A DNA stretch of 64,000 nt from Perkinsus chesapeaki. Lineage: Eukaryota; Perkinsozoa; Perkinsida; Perkinsidae. The notes under the pieces are model-generated. The model did no database searches, was not told the DNA's origin, and saw nothing but the letters and a program-made list of their open reading frames with translations. Below, piece after piece: positions 33,216-43,994 of the stretch. Every line of letters starts with the position of its first letter. Position 1 is the stretch's first letter. The stretch lies in assembly GCA_013115145.1 (NCBI GenBank), contig JAAPAO010000056.1:1-64000 (forward strand). Reading direction: 5' to 3'. The position numbers and the translations under genes are program-made.

Positions 33216-34980
33216 AAAACTTCTGATGACTTGCGCTTTAAGAAAGCGTTTTGGAATGCACTATGCGTTCGGTTTCATTCGGCAATATGTTTTAGAATAC
33301 ACCATTTCGCGAGCCTAGTACGATCTGGTAGATGCAATCTTTCAGGTTCTGACTCGCTCCATATTACCATGAGAAAGGTCAAGGTGACCTCTGCGAGTTC
33401 TCCCTCCCCTTCGTGATCTTGTGCATATCTCAATAATAATAATAATCTAGAGAACCTCTACATCTTTCCTGTACCATATGCGTAAAATATCGTGTTATAC
33501 GCTTCTGCTAGTTCAATCTGATAACAGCTGAGTTGTCTCTCAGTTTTGCCCACTATACAGTATTGCGTTCGCCGTTTCGCTGTCAATATTTTACAACGTG
33601 ATACGATACTTTATTCAGTGTGAAATGTAGCCTGCGTTCCACTCATCCCAGTCCGAACACATAACTCTACCTTGACATATCCGAGGCAGATCAGGGAGCT
33701 CAACGGGAACTTTCCACAAAGAAGATTTCCAAGCTGGTATGTCTTACACTGCGAAACGTCGAAAGGATACTACACTGCGCTGAGGAGAATTGCAGCTTGG
33801 TCCTTTTATCTCAGTTACTAAATCTCCGCACCTTGCACTGTTTGAGATGTGTGACTTACGTTAGATCGCATAGGAGATTCCCCTCAGTTGCACAGAACCT
33901 CTTATGAGTCAGGAAATCGTTCGATCACAATGATAGTTCGTCACGTGTTTGAAGAGCAATGGCGATTTCTGAAGCCAAGTATCAAAGGCTTCAGACATGC
34001 CAACTGGCACACCAGGAACTGCCTCATATGCTAGATATTGGTAACCTTGTTAAATAAGATATGCAGCACTCGACGAAAAGCGCGACCTTTAGTTGTGTGG
34101 CAACCTCACGTAAGCAGCTTGCTTACTAGGTATAGCGAAATCCGCCGCCTCCGACATGAATGTAAACCTAGCTTGTATTTCCCGTTCAGCTGCCTCAAAG
34201 CAAAACGAGGTCAGTACTATCGGCCTGAAATCCGCAGCTCTGATAGTAGCCGAGATCGTTCAGATGTATGACCGTAGCTAATACACATGTGTGACTTCTG
34301 GCTGGGAAGAATCATGATATTTAAAGCAAGCTATGTACCGTCCACTTGTCTAGTCAGGACAACTCTGTTCGACATACCGCTACTATTCATGTTAAATTCT
34401 ACATTCCTGAATTTTAGTGGTAAACTAGGCAGATACTCCCTACCAGCAGATGTGTAGTGAATCTGCAGGTGAATAGGAATGTCAGCGAGGCCGCGACGAC
34501 TGACGAACACAACACGCCATTATGCCTGATTGCGAAGAATGCTTTGCGCAATGGTTTTTTACATACGAAGACCGACTAGCTAACCAATATAAGCAGTGAA
34601 GAGCGACTCTCGGCTCTGAGCACTGCTCTTTGGGCCTTACTGACAGGAAACCTTATATTTCCTTCATGAGAGAATATCCTTTGGATATAGGAGAAGAACA
34701 TCCTCAGATGATATCCTGTTGTCTCTGATAGCTGATCGGACCAACAGAAAGAAGTCTTTTCACATTGTATTAGTGACATAGAAAACATATCTTCGACATG
34801 AGAGAAGCAAAGGAACGTTGGGTTCCTGCGATGTTACATCACCGATGTAGCTATCGTTGCCGAGCACTTGCATTAGGCGACCTGCTCGGTGCAAAAAAAT
34901 AACTGAAGGGTTTCGTGAGCACGTCAACCCCGGCTAGTAGGCATTAGCTGCCACTTAGATAGAGACCGAACCAGAGCGAG
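33216..34980. other. Sparse region, no gene recognised
   Basis: An AAT-triplet run lies at 33431-33446. ORFs on both strands (for example 34038-34271 + and 34576-34788 -) have no motif, repeats or splice support. Confidence 0.35.
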
Positions 34981-35313
34981 TCATTCGCTGCTAGGCTCTG
35001 AAACGAACAAGTAATCGCAGAATTTGTACATCCTCAGGTCTTCGTCAGGCCCTCGATAGCAGCAAGCATCGTGAATCACACGAAACTCGCCATGTGAAGC
35101 ACATTGATAACATATCTTGGATACAGTGGCGTCTGTGCAGCAAGCATAATGGTTTGCCAGATAGGGCGTTCTGCAGATCGTCAAAATCTTCTCAGTACCA
35201 CGAATCTCTTCCAGAGGAGTAAGCGATGTTTGTCTGGATACCTGGGCGTCAACCGGTTCGTGAGCCTCAATTCCATAGGAGAGTAGCAGGATGAGAGCAA
35301 GAGACGAGTTCAT
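34981..35313 (-). CDS. Small Cys-rich secreted protein candidate
   Basis: A single minus-strand frame of 110 residues starting at the Met at 35313, chosen because it opens a signal-peptide-like stretch (MNSSLALILLLSYGIEA). The mature part holds nine Cys, including HYACC, ICYQC, DACCYR and FCDYLF, suggesting disulfides in an extracellular protein. No family is recognised. A second Cys-containing minus frame lies just upstream (35523-35729, YSCCFYGVSCDF) and might be a relative or an extra exon. Confidence 0.45.
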   Translation of the reverse strand: MNSSLALILLLSYGIEAHEPVDAQVSRQTSLTPLEEIRGTEKILTICRTPYLANHYACCTDATVSKICYQCASHGEFRVIHDACCYRGPDEDLRMYKFCDYLFVSEPSSE

Positions 35314-35799
35314 ATGAGAGGAAAAGGTCAATGATAAAACTCTAAAACAGCAATCAATTGCCCAATTGTTGGACCCGTTCATTGCCATATACAGCTGAGA
35401 GTGTGATATGGAGCATCCTGGCGCATGACATCGATTCCACGAGGTACAGCTTCAGTAGTAATTTCACATGTAAGCACTCGCTTAAATTTTGGCATCCAGA
35501 ATCTGGGCCTCGGATTTGACCATCAGTAACGATTACTGTTGCGATGAATTTCTGTATCTGACCTCACGAACAAGGAGAATTGCTCGTTGAGCCTCGCCAA
35601 CTTTTCATTCCATGGAGCGTAGCTTCCGATGGCCCCAGACACTGTCTGGCAGACAGGGATATTAAAGTAGGCATTTAAGTTACTGAAGTCGCAACTGACA
35701 CCGTAGAAGCAGCAAGAATATAACTGCATGGTCGTCAAGAACTGAACAATTTATTTCTGAGCGTGTCCGTATCTTACTGAGCATCCCGTAGAATTTCGG

Positions 35800-38311
35800 C
35801 GCCCTCGGATTCACAAATGTGCTTCATGCGCCTACGAATAGGGGTACAGAGGCAGATATCCACTTCAGGCCGTCATGGACCGCGGTTTCCACTCGGCTTG
35901 TCGTCGATTGCTAGGGATCGCCGATTGCTTATGCTGAGTAATTTCTGGCGGTTCCGGCAATCCGGCTTGGTATTTGTGTCGCTTGTACTCAGCCGAGGCT
36001 GTGACAGCATCGTTGTCTATCCCCGAATTTCGTCAACCAGTTACGTTTCGGCCCGAGACTTCTGGGTTAAGATTTCCCGCATGTGGCCTGGTGTTGCCGC
36101 CGAAGCGAGTAGCTAAAAGCGAGAAGAACCAGATTCGGCTGTCGCCCTTCACAGAGGGTCAGTGAGCTACGGGGGTGTTTTTCCTGACGTGATCGGAGAA
36201 CCCTTCTCCTCCTGCCTCTCCACCGCTTGACCTGGCGTGTTTCCAGAAATGCAAAAGTGTGTTGAGGTCCTGAGCTCATGTGCAGAGGTTTTGTACGTAG
36301 GGAGTGCGCTATACGACCTTTGTGAGTCGTGAATCGTGACTATGACAGCCGGTCAAGCATGTCATAGTCACGGTTTGCGACTACCTGTCAGTGACAGGTG
36401 CTTCGGGCGTGGTTGCAAGCGCCGTAGAAATTTTCAGTTATGCCGCTGGGCAGTGATGGATATGATGGTTGAGTCGCATCCGAACCTTGGAAGCCTCGAG
36501 CTTCCTTTTGGAGGAATCCTCCAAGTAGTGCAATATACGGTCTATGGTGCTCCGTGTTTTGGTGCAGCAATTTCTTCTTTTTTGTTCGACAGGCATTGCC
36601 TGATGAATCCTACTTATCTGTCGGTGATCTCTAGATGTTACAAGTAGAGCAACAGCACTACCAGAGCTTCCAGCCCAAGCATGACCCAAGGCCAGGTTTT
36701 CCTGGTTAAATTTGGATGGCGTTGGGCTTCGGCCAGTCCTTAAAGTTTCGTACCAGATTGATGAGAATATACTAGTAGCTTGATAGATCTTAGCGTCCTC
36801 GAGCCTGGGACCTTGAGAGAACTTGGGAAGTAACCATATTTTATCTCGAGGAATTGGGACAGTCATACTCTTTTACCGGAGGGCGACAAATTGGCTCCAG
36901 TAAGGCGTCCGAAGCTACGTTTGCATAGGCTCGGACCTAGCTTTTCTTTAATGTCCACCATTAGCCCATTCAAAGCACGGGACGCTCACGGTAAACCACA
37001 GAGTTACGTGGAGCTTCTCAGTATGGCTGGGACAAGGCCAGCCCTCAACTGGACCGGACTCCAGGCCGTCGGGGGCGCACGACGGGAATATGATAGTGAT
37101 GCCAGGTAACTCGACATCGAATTGCCGAGCAAGTATCAGCAGATTGTAGGTCTTACGTTTTATCGTTGATGCCTAAGAGTTGCGACTGGGGGAAGAAACC
37201 AGTAGTCGGATATCCTCCTCAACAAACGAAGTCTACCCGCACGTCAAACAGCGCCATGCAGACGGGAATGCTACTGCCTTCACGAATGCCAGTAGTACTT
37301 CTGCAGGTCAGTATTCTACGCTTGGGACACATCTCACAAGTTTACGTCGGTAAGGTTCGTCCTATCGCAGATCCAGAGCAACATTCGGGCAGTCAAGGAG
37401 TGTTAGCTCACCATCAACCCATAACCGTATCCCTTATTGTTCGCCTTAATACTAAACGGAGGTCACCTTGGAACCTATATCTCCTTCGCATAAGCTGCAG
37501 TAACCGTGCAGGTTGAGTATCATCTGCAGCACCGCCTTCCGTGAGAAGGCGCATCTCTCCCAGAAATCCAAGGTCGCCAGCACGAACAGCACCAGCCTGC
37601 AGTACGTGGCAGTTGCTTTTTGACGATAACTACTTCGAAATGGCTTTACACGGCCACTCAAGAGCGTTGTGGCCAATAGAATAGGACGATGGCACGAGCC
37701 TGTTTGTTAGGGTTGCTCTCTCTGAAGTCACAAGTCTTCGCACATGGGGTAACATATTCATTGACCTCGGCGCCTTGTGCAACTGGCACTTGAACAACCG
37801 TGAGAATTATGAAGCACTAGAGAATATATGCCTTTCGGGCCCATGCCTGGTAAGTGTACGTAAATAATGACTGTGACACGTTGATACGGTATGATACATA
37901 TGATATAGGCGATCCTGTCATCTAATTCGGACTGCAGGTACGGAGAGTGGCAATGTGTCAGACTATTCCCAGGGAGCTCAACCGCGAGACAATTGAACTG
38001 CCTTCCAGTCTGGCATTCCACACAGGTGAAGGAGAGCCCACGTGCCAGATGGCAGTATGGCACATGCATGCTCTAATTCATTTCAGCTACTCCGGTATCA
38101 ACTATACAAATTGGCGTACCGTGTTCGAAAGAGCAAGCACGCCCCAGGAACCCCGCGGTTCCTTCCCACAGACTGGAGGACCGAAGAAAAAATTCAGGCC
38201 CCGAAGAGCGCCACGGAACTTTATCTCTACAAGTTTCTGGGGGGCCGGCTGCTAGGGCTTGCATCCGGAGCGGGAAGGCTCCGCAGGGCAGCTCTCGAAT
38301 TCAAGAAATAA
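35800..38311 (+). CDS. Unrecognised multi-exon gene
   Basis: Plus-strand exon-like blocks in series: RLYSAEAVTASLSIPEFRQ (near 35979-36035); QALPDESYLSVGDL and VEQQHYQSFQPKHDPRPG (36593-36705); LNWTGLQAVGGARREYDSDA (37047-37107); LMPKSCDWGKKPVVGYPP, open to a CTGCAG|GTCAGT donor at 37308; then a strong exon TSLFVRVALSEVTSLRTW...CLSGPC (37691-37850) before a GTAAGT donor; VRRVAMCQTIPRELN after a CTGCAG acceptor (37938-38030); and a final exon LLRYQLYKLAYRVRKSKHAP...GRLRRAALEFKK (38089-38308). Phases around the last three exons fit. The C-terminus is basic. No domain is named. It may comprise two genes. Confidence 0.45.
36335..36399. repeat. Cluster of two palindromes
   Basis: Arms 36335-36347 and 36360-36372 pair perfectly over 13 bp around a 12-nt loop, with imperfect pairing outside. 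A second palindrome, ACCTGTCA-G-TGACAGGT, lies at 36383-36399. Confidence 0.85.
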
Positions 38312-39648
38312 TGAACAACATGGAGAACTCCACAATAAGATATGGGCGGGACAGTTCGACACTACTGGACGCCTGCAGATACCGATCCGAACATACAAAT
38401 CCCGCTGAGCCACGCGCCGCGGGAAATACGCCACATTCTGGAGTGAGGCGAGGGATACTAAATGATAATGCAACACCTAAAGTTCACAGACATGTTGGAG
38501 GGGAAATGCAGATATCGACTGAGCAGGAGGCGAGTGTGGGGACATCAACGGCACCGCTGGTGCGGACTCGGGACGCCGCAACGTCATTATTTTCTAATAG
38601 TGGATCTGGTCAGCTCTTGGAAAGCATTGAACAAAGCAGTGGCTCAAGTGGCCGGGATTCGGTTGCTGGAACGCCACCACGGGCTACACCGAAGTCTACG
38701 CGATCGCCAATTGACCCCAATATTACCGCGGACTACAACACCGTTGATGAGGAGGCATCGAAGTTCGTTCATGGCTACAAGAAAACAGACAGTCTCACAA
38801 AGAGTGCATTCAATGGAACAGCTGGGAAAACATCACAGGTTCGAGACACCATAGAAGCAACTGGCGGTGAGAGTGAGGAAATAAAACCACGTGAGGGTAC
38901 CGCAGATGAATCAAGTGAAGTGTCGGTAGAGCAGCATGAAGGCAAGGTGATGACATGCAACACTGCAGAGAGCGAACGACAAAACAACCAAGAGACTACC
39001 GTTGTTGTACTATTTGGGAAGTGTGGGCAGCCAGAAATACACGCGGGCACCTCGGATACAATTAAAAGGGATGTCGAAGAAGCCGAATTGCACGAAGGTA
39101 GCGTAGATGGTGGTCATACCGACGAGAAGGGTTTAAATCACAACAGCTGTTGCGATAATGACTGCGAGATAGAGGATGAAGAATCTAACCTTGAAGATGC
39201 TCCACAAGTGGTTGAGTGGATACCCGCCTCATCTGGTGCACAGTGCATGATCGATCCCAACTCCACCGTAAAAGAGCGTATTCCTGTAGAACGGATTCCC
39301 GAGTCTCCCCGAGCATCTGGAAAAGTACGTGTCCCGAAGATCGCAGAAGAGCCAGAGAGCGACACGCGAGACGGTCGCTCCACAATGACGGACATCGCAC
39401 AAGCTTCAGCCAGGCAGGGTCCTTCGCAAGGAGCAGTTCTTTGGAAGGCTCACGCTCGCGAGTCCATCCACATTGAAGCCTCGTCAAGTTCGAGCAGCGA
39501 AGATCTGAAATGTATTGACGATTTATTTGCATCACTTCATGCGGCTATGCGTGCAATCGATGGATTCGAGAATAAGAGCCCCAGTCGCGCCCTTCGCGAA
39601 AGCGATGGAAATGTTAGATTCTCTTTGAGCAGCTGCGAGGGAATTTGA
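38311..39648 (+). CDS. Hydrophilic, probably disordered protein of 445 residues
   Basis: A single open frame, unusually long for this window, rich in Ser, Glu, Thr, Asp and Gly, with no membrane segment or signal peptide. It has acidic runs (DCEIEDEESNLED), a poly-Ser run SSSSSSEDLK, and a C-terminal helix-prone part (LHAAMRAIDGFE). Its first ATG overlaps the stop of the preceding frame by one base (TAATG at 38309-38313). The second Met is four codons in. No family is recognised. Translation from this ATG, or its being part of a longer transcript, cannot be decided here. Confidence 0.6.
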   Translation: MNNMENSTIRYGRDSSTLLDACRYRSEHTNPAEPRAAGNTPHSGVRRGILNDNATPKVHRHVGGEMQISTEQEASVGTSTAPLVRTRDAATSLFSNSGSGQLLESIEQSSGSSGRDSVAGTPPRATPKSTRSPIDPNITADYNTVDEEASKFVHGYKKTDSLTKSAFNGTAGKTSQVRDTIEATGGESEEIKPREGTADESSEVSVEQHEGKVMTCNTAESERQNNQETTVVVLFGKCGQPEIHAGTSDTIKRDVEEAELHEGSVDGGHTDEKGLNHNSCCDNDCEIEDEESNLEDAPQVVEWIPASSGAQCMIDPNSTVKERIPVERIPESPRASGKVRVPKIAEEPESDTRDGRSTMTDIAQASARQGPSQGAVLWKAHARESIHIEASSSSSSEDLKCIDDLFASLHAAMRAIDGFENKSPSRALRESDGNVRFSLSSCEGI

Positions 39649-39972
39649 TGCAGATCGCTGCCGAATGTAGCAAAAGTTTACCGTCAACCTTTGGATGTTG
39701 AGCTCAGAGTTGCCGGAAGTATAATATTGGTTAACAGTATAAATTGGTGAGACCGTCTCACTGAGTCGCACTACGTTCTAACTTTAACCCGTGAGATTTC
39801 CGTTCCCTGTATTATAGCGAAGCCCAGTCGGCATATTGGATCGCAGACTGCGACTCGCAGTTTCGTTTAGGTCAGTTTACTGGCAGTAAACAAACTTGTC
39901 CCACCATTTTGGACGCCAATTTCGATCCCCGGGACTACAATCTGTTCAGCTTTGACAGTAAGCAAAGTTTGC

Positions 39973-40194
39973 TTAAACTACGGATTCATTGTAGTAGCTG
40001 TAGTCCAACGTCTTCAAATGCTCTACATTAACGACTTCGTTGATGAGCATGACAGGGGCATAAAGATGAAACACGAGGGTCTCATACCAACCGCCTCTGA
40101 CTGAGTGGCAGTACATGCGCACCTGAAAGACTACTTCCCCCGTCGTTGTTGAAAGATTGACAATGAAGACGAACAGAATAGTTGGAAAAGTCAT
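39973..40194 (-). CDS. Short secreted-protein candidate
   Basis: From the Met at 40194 the frame gives 73 residues starting with a signal-like stretch (MTFPTILFVFIVNLSTTTG), then EVVFQVRMYCHSVRGGWYE and a Tyr-rich end. The upstream Met at 40239 would give 88 residues. It may be an exon of a larger gene. No family is recognised. Confidence 0.3.
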   Translation of the reverse strand: MTFPTILFVFIVNLSTTTGEVVFQVRMYCHSVRGGWYETLVFHLYAPVMLINEVVNVEHLKTLDYSYYNESVV

Positions 40195-41016
40195 GCCTGG
40201 AATAAGCCTGGACAAGAAAGTCCACAGAGTTGAAAGCATTAGTATCTAGTCAGCAACCTAATAGCTTCAGGAATTATAGCTATAATAGAATACAGCTTAG
40301 CGCTTTATTAGGTAACAGACTGTTACAGTCAATCGCGCAATAAATCACCATAGCAATAGCACAGCCGCCTCCTCAGAATCAAATATACAATGATTGATGC
40401 CATAACCAAATATATCTCGAACCACTTCGAGAAACTTGAGATATGTTTGTTTCTCCTTGTTAGGAAGAACGACAAGAATAACAGGAATCATTCTACCAGA
40501 ATAATGTCTCTATAAAATAGTATATTGTTGATACCAAAACGTAGGCGCTTTCTCGAAAGTTCCATCACCGAAATATGTATTTCCGGAGTTGACGACACGA
40601 CACTATCGACAGTATTTTGATCACACCAGACTAAAATCCGGTCTGCATCCTCGGATCCGGAATCGAATACAAGAGTCTGACGGATCTCAGAACCCAAGAA
40701 AGCACAAGAGTATCTTTCCGGGATGTCGAAACCACAGCGAGACTTCGGATTTAGAGGGGCGTCCAAAACTCTCAACTCGTACTGCACCAGCCTTTCAATC
40801 ACAGAAACTGATTTACCCAATTCGACCACATGTGGCTCAGGCACTAGACCCCACAGAGGTCACCTCATCGTATGCATCACACGGCTTCCTCTCAGACTGA
40901 GATACTGAGAGTCTCAGTATCCGACGCAACCAGTGCTTCATTCACATGAATCATTACCACTCTTGCCAATGCATTACACGGACCACATGAGTGACGAACA
41001 ATCTTCACGGCATTGT

Positions 41017-41229
41017 TCACCACCAGGAGGAGCCGTTCAGGCTGCCGGCAACCACTAGCCTGCCCTTGTAGTCCGGAAAGGCTGCTTTTTGGCTGCCTTT
41101 GAGGGCACAGCGCCAGTTGCTCACTTGCTTCTCGGCATCATACCTGTCCTTTCGATAGGTGTATCCATTATAGATGATCATGGGGTAACCACAATTGGTA
41201 GGAGCGAAGTGAAGTCTGTGATCTGTCAT
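41017..41229 (-). pseudogene. FLYWCH-type zinc finger-like fragment
   Basis: The frame carries IIYNGYTYRKDRYDAEKQV then SNWRCALKG and GRLVVAG, resembling the Gly-Tyr-x-Tyr ... Trp-x-Cys core of FLYWCH fingers, which bind DNA and often accompany MULE-type transposases. The second Cys and the His-x-His end are not visible in frame. Another minus frame, 40488-40844, follows but has no clear domain. Fragmentary or divergent. Confidence 0.35.
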
Positions 41230-42069
41230 GGCTTACTGCGAGAGATTGCAGAAAAAACAACACTACCTAGACCATATATGAATACAGGCTGTATTATACA
41301 GGTTATTTCCCCAGTGGGGAAACCCCACATTAAATTTTGCGAATGAAATAATAAATACGCAAAGATTTTATTGCGGCAAGTATGTTTGACATACTATTAT
41401 GGCTATTATGTTACTATGACCAGCATATTAACCTACTAGCACACAACGGCGTGATACAAAATCCCATACCCTGATAAAGCCTATTCACTGGTCTAATGTA
41501 TGCCTATATATATATCGATGTCTATCTTGTGCCGCTGATATATTGATATGTTAAGCGGCATCTGTCTGTCACGAATCGATCCGCTTAAATCAGAAGATTT
41601 ACCCATGTACTCGTAAGCGATATTACAGTTCGAAAATAAAAGTTAGCGGTTAGGGTTAGACCACCGGAAATTTTCTAAAGCTTGGATTTGGAGTTACCCA
41701 CAAATTTCTGATCGATGTTAAGAATCATATTCGACCGAAAACTCATTAAGATCGTCGTTTTGACCAGTCGGCATCTTTCAGAGTTCCTTCCGCAAACACT
41801 GGGAAACTCAACATTATTTGACTAGTGGCGTGCCTGAAACCATCAACTGCTATACCTAACATCCCTGTGATATACAATTCCTACTACACAATAACACGAG
41901 GATAATAGAGAGCAGGAGATTGAAGAGAAACAGAAACGGCAATGATGCAGGAACAGCCAATGCTAGATACGACGAAGTGTACCAAATTCACAGAGATGAA
42001 CACTCGGCTTGCGAGGGGTTTGACGGACTACTGGGGACAAAGACTAGATAAAGGAATAGAGAATATGGC
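41230..42069. other. Intergenic, 3' side of the transporter array
   Basis: No gene seen. Moderately AT-rich. Confidence 0.4.
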
Positions 42070-43550
42070 CTAGAAAGTAACAATAGACTCATAACCACCC
42101 ACTACGATCATCAATACACTCAAGGCCATCATGGCGAAGAGAATAGTAAGCTCTATCCTACTGGACTTCCACACAGTCATAAACGAACCTTCATTGAGGA
42201 CACGCATTCTTATATAGAAGATACCAGGAAGTATGCCTGCCATAGCTGTCATAGTGAAAACACTTAGCAGGTCTATGAGCTTCTGGACACTAGGAACAAC
42301 AATAGCGATAACAAGAGTAATCAACACTAGTATAGTGCGTACAGTGATACGCTTGATAGTCGGTACCATTCCCTTGGCCTCCTCTGGGTCATCTACCCGG
42401 TATGGAAGAAGTGGTAATAACAGATACTCCAACGAGGCGGCGATAGGGAACAATAATACAATGTAATGAGGAAAGCATAGACATATAAGTGAAATGACAC
42501 ATGTGTATCCCCAACCATCTAAACCTCCTGTAGGGGGTGCAATCCGATCAATAATGGGAACATTCACCAACGAGTTGCCGTAACCGAAATAGCCACATCC
42601 AGCAATGCCGCCGTAGATCACAAAAATGCACAAGTACGAGACAGTGGCAACTTTCGGTAATGCACTTGGTGTTTTCATATCCCGAATGAGGGTAGCAAGC
42701 ACGTTGGTGACATGGTATGAGAGCATCGCATTGCCAAAGGAAACGCCGAATTCTAGAGGATTCCATATCCACCAGTCATAGTCGATCTCTTCATCGGTAG
42801 TGACTCCATTGGTGATACCGTTGACAACGATAAGAATGAACAAGACAATAAGGGCCGCCATGCCGAATGCGGATACATAGGAAACTTCATTAAGCGATTT
42901 GAGCCATGTTAGAGGCCAGCAGATCGCTGCCCATATGCAGCACCACACCTTACTAGACAGACCAGCCATTGGAATTAACTTCTGAGTGTTTTCTCCCAAC
43001 AGCAACAATAAAGTAGAGCAGCAACCAGTCATAGTAATATGAACTATTCCAGCAGTGAGAACAGCGCCTATGGGACCAAAGCATACATAACCAAGCTGTT
43101 CATAGGTGTTGATGGGTTCTCCTTTAGGGTGACTTGTATAAGCTACATAAATCTTTCCTACCATATGGTTGGATATTACAGCCACAATAAAGAGAATAAG
43201 TAAACCACCAAACCAGCCGCAGTTTGCGAATGTAGTAGGCAACATAATAACGCCAATGCCTAACAAAGATACATATCAAAACCACCTTTGAATGGGAGAT
43301 GCTTACCAATTGCCGTTAGAATTAGATTAAATACAGATCTTATATTACTGCACTTCCCTTGAGGTGCCGTTGAAGGATTAGTAGTTTCTAGATCAGCAGA
43401 AGTAGCCTTAGAGGTAACGTCGGTGGTGTCAGTATTGGCGGTGGTAGTAGTGGCACTAGTCTCAGAGAGTGTCACCTCCTGGGTGAATATCTCCGAATCG
43501 CTTGAAGCATGATGCTGTTTTTTGAAGTACCCAAGACACGTACCGGCCAT
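42070..43550 (-). CDS. AAAP-family amino-acid transporter, tandem copy 1
   Basis: Exons 43550-43307 and 43259-42070 give 477 residues. The first exon is a polar Thr/Ser-rich cytosolic arm ending KCSNIRSVFNLILTAIG. A 47-nt intron splits the Gly codon before IGVIMLP, the first membrane helix. About ten hydrophobic helices follow, with family marks MLPTTFANCGW, SHPKGEPINTYEQLG, GENTQKL, YGGIAGCGYFGYG and FPHYIVLL. Aa_trans (PF01490) proteins carry amino acids across plasma or vacuolar membranes, usually with protons or sodium. The substrate is not predictable. This copy is the most diverged of the four. Confidence 0.88.
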
Positions 43551-43994
43551 ACACAAAGAGAGGGGGAATCAGCGTTCCCACCGTTATTCGTCTCAACTAA
43601 AAAGTCAATATCATCTTCGAGCTCGCAAGAGACTCCTATGGCTCCAGAGCACAAAATGCCGCTAGCTCCAGAAGGTGGTGAAGGTGAACTCAAGACGTGG
43701 GGTGGATATTAGCTATAGAAACGATACCTGATATCAAACTTGAAAGGAACGTCAGATGGTGCCCGCACGGCATCGTCTAGGCTATTCGCTAGCTAGCTGA
43801 TAGGAGACATGAACTTTTAAGGAGTATAAACAGCAGTAGATAGGATTCGTCTTCAGTTCGTGAAGTCGAGGAAGTAAAATGCTTCGCTCAAATCGCCAGC
43901 ACAGCGAATGATCTTCGTACTTGAAACGGAACAAGAGGCAGAACGTTCCGTCCCGGAACATGGGGGCCAGTTCTGCCATAAATGAGATTGAAGA
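43551..43994. other. Spacer in the transporter array
   Basis: A short intergenic stretch. ORFs on both strands lack family motifs. Confidence 0.4.

Noticed and set aside
41461-41560. TATATATA-type stretch as a possible origin or promoter
   Set aside because: Short AT-rich simple sequence with no supporting context.
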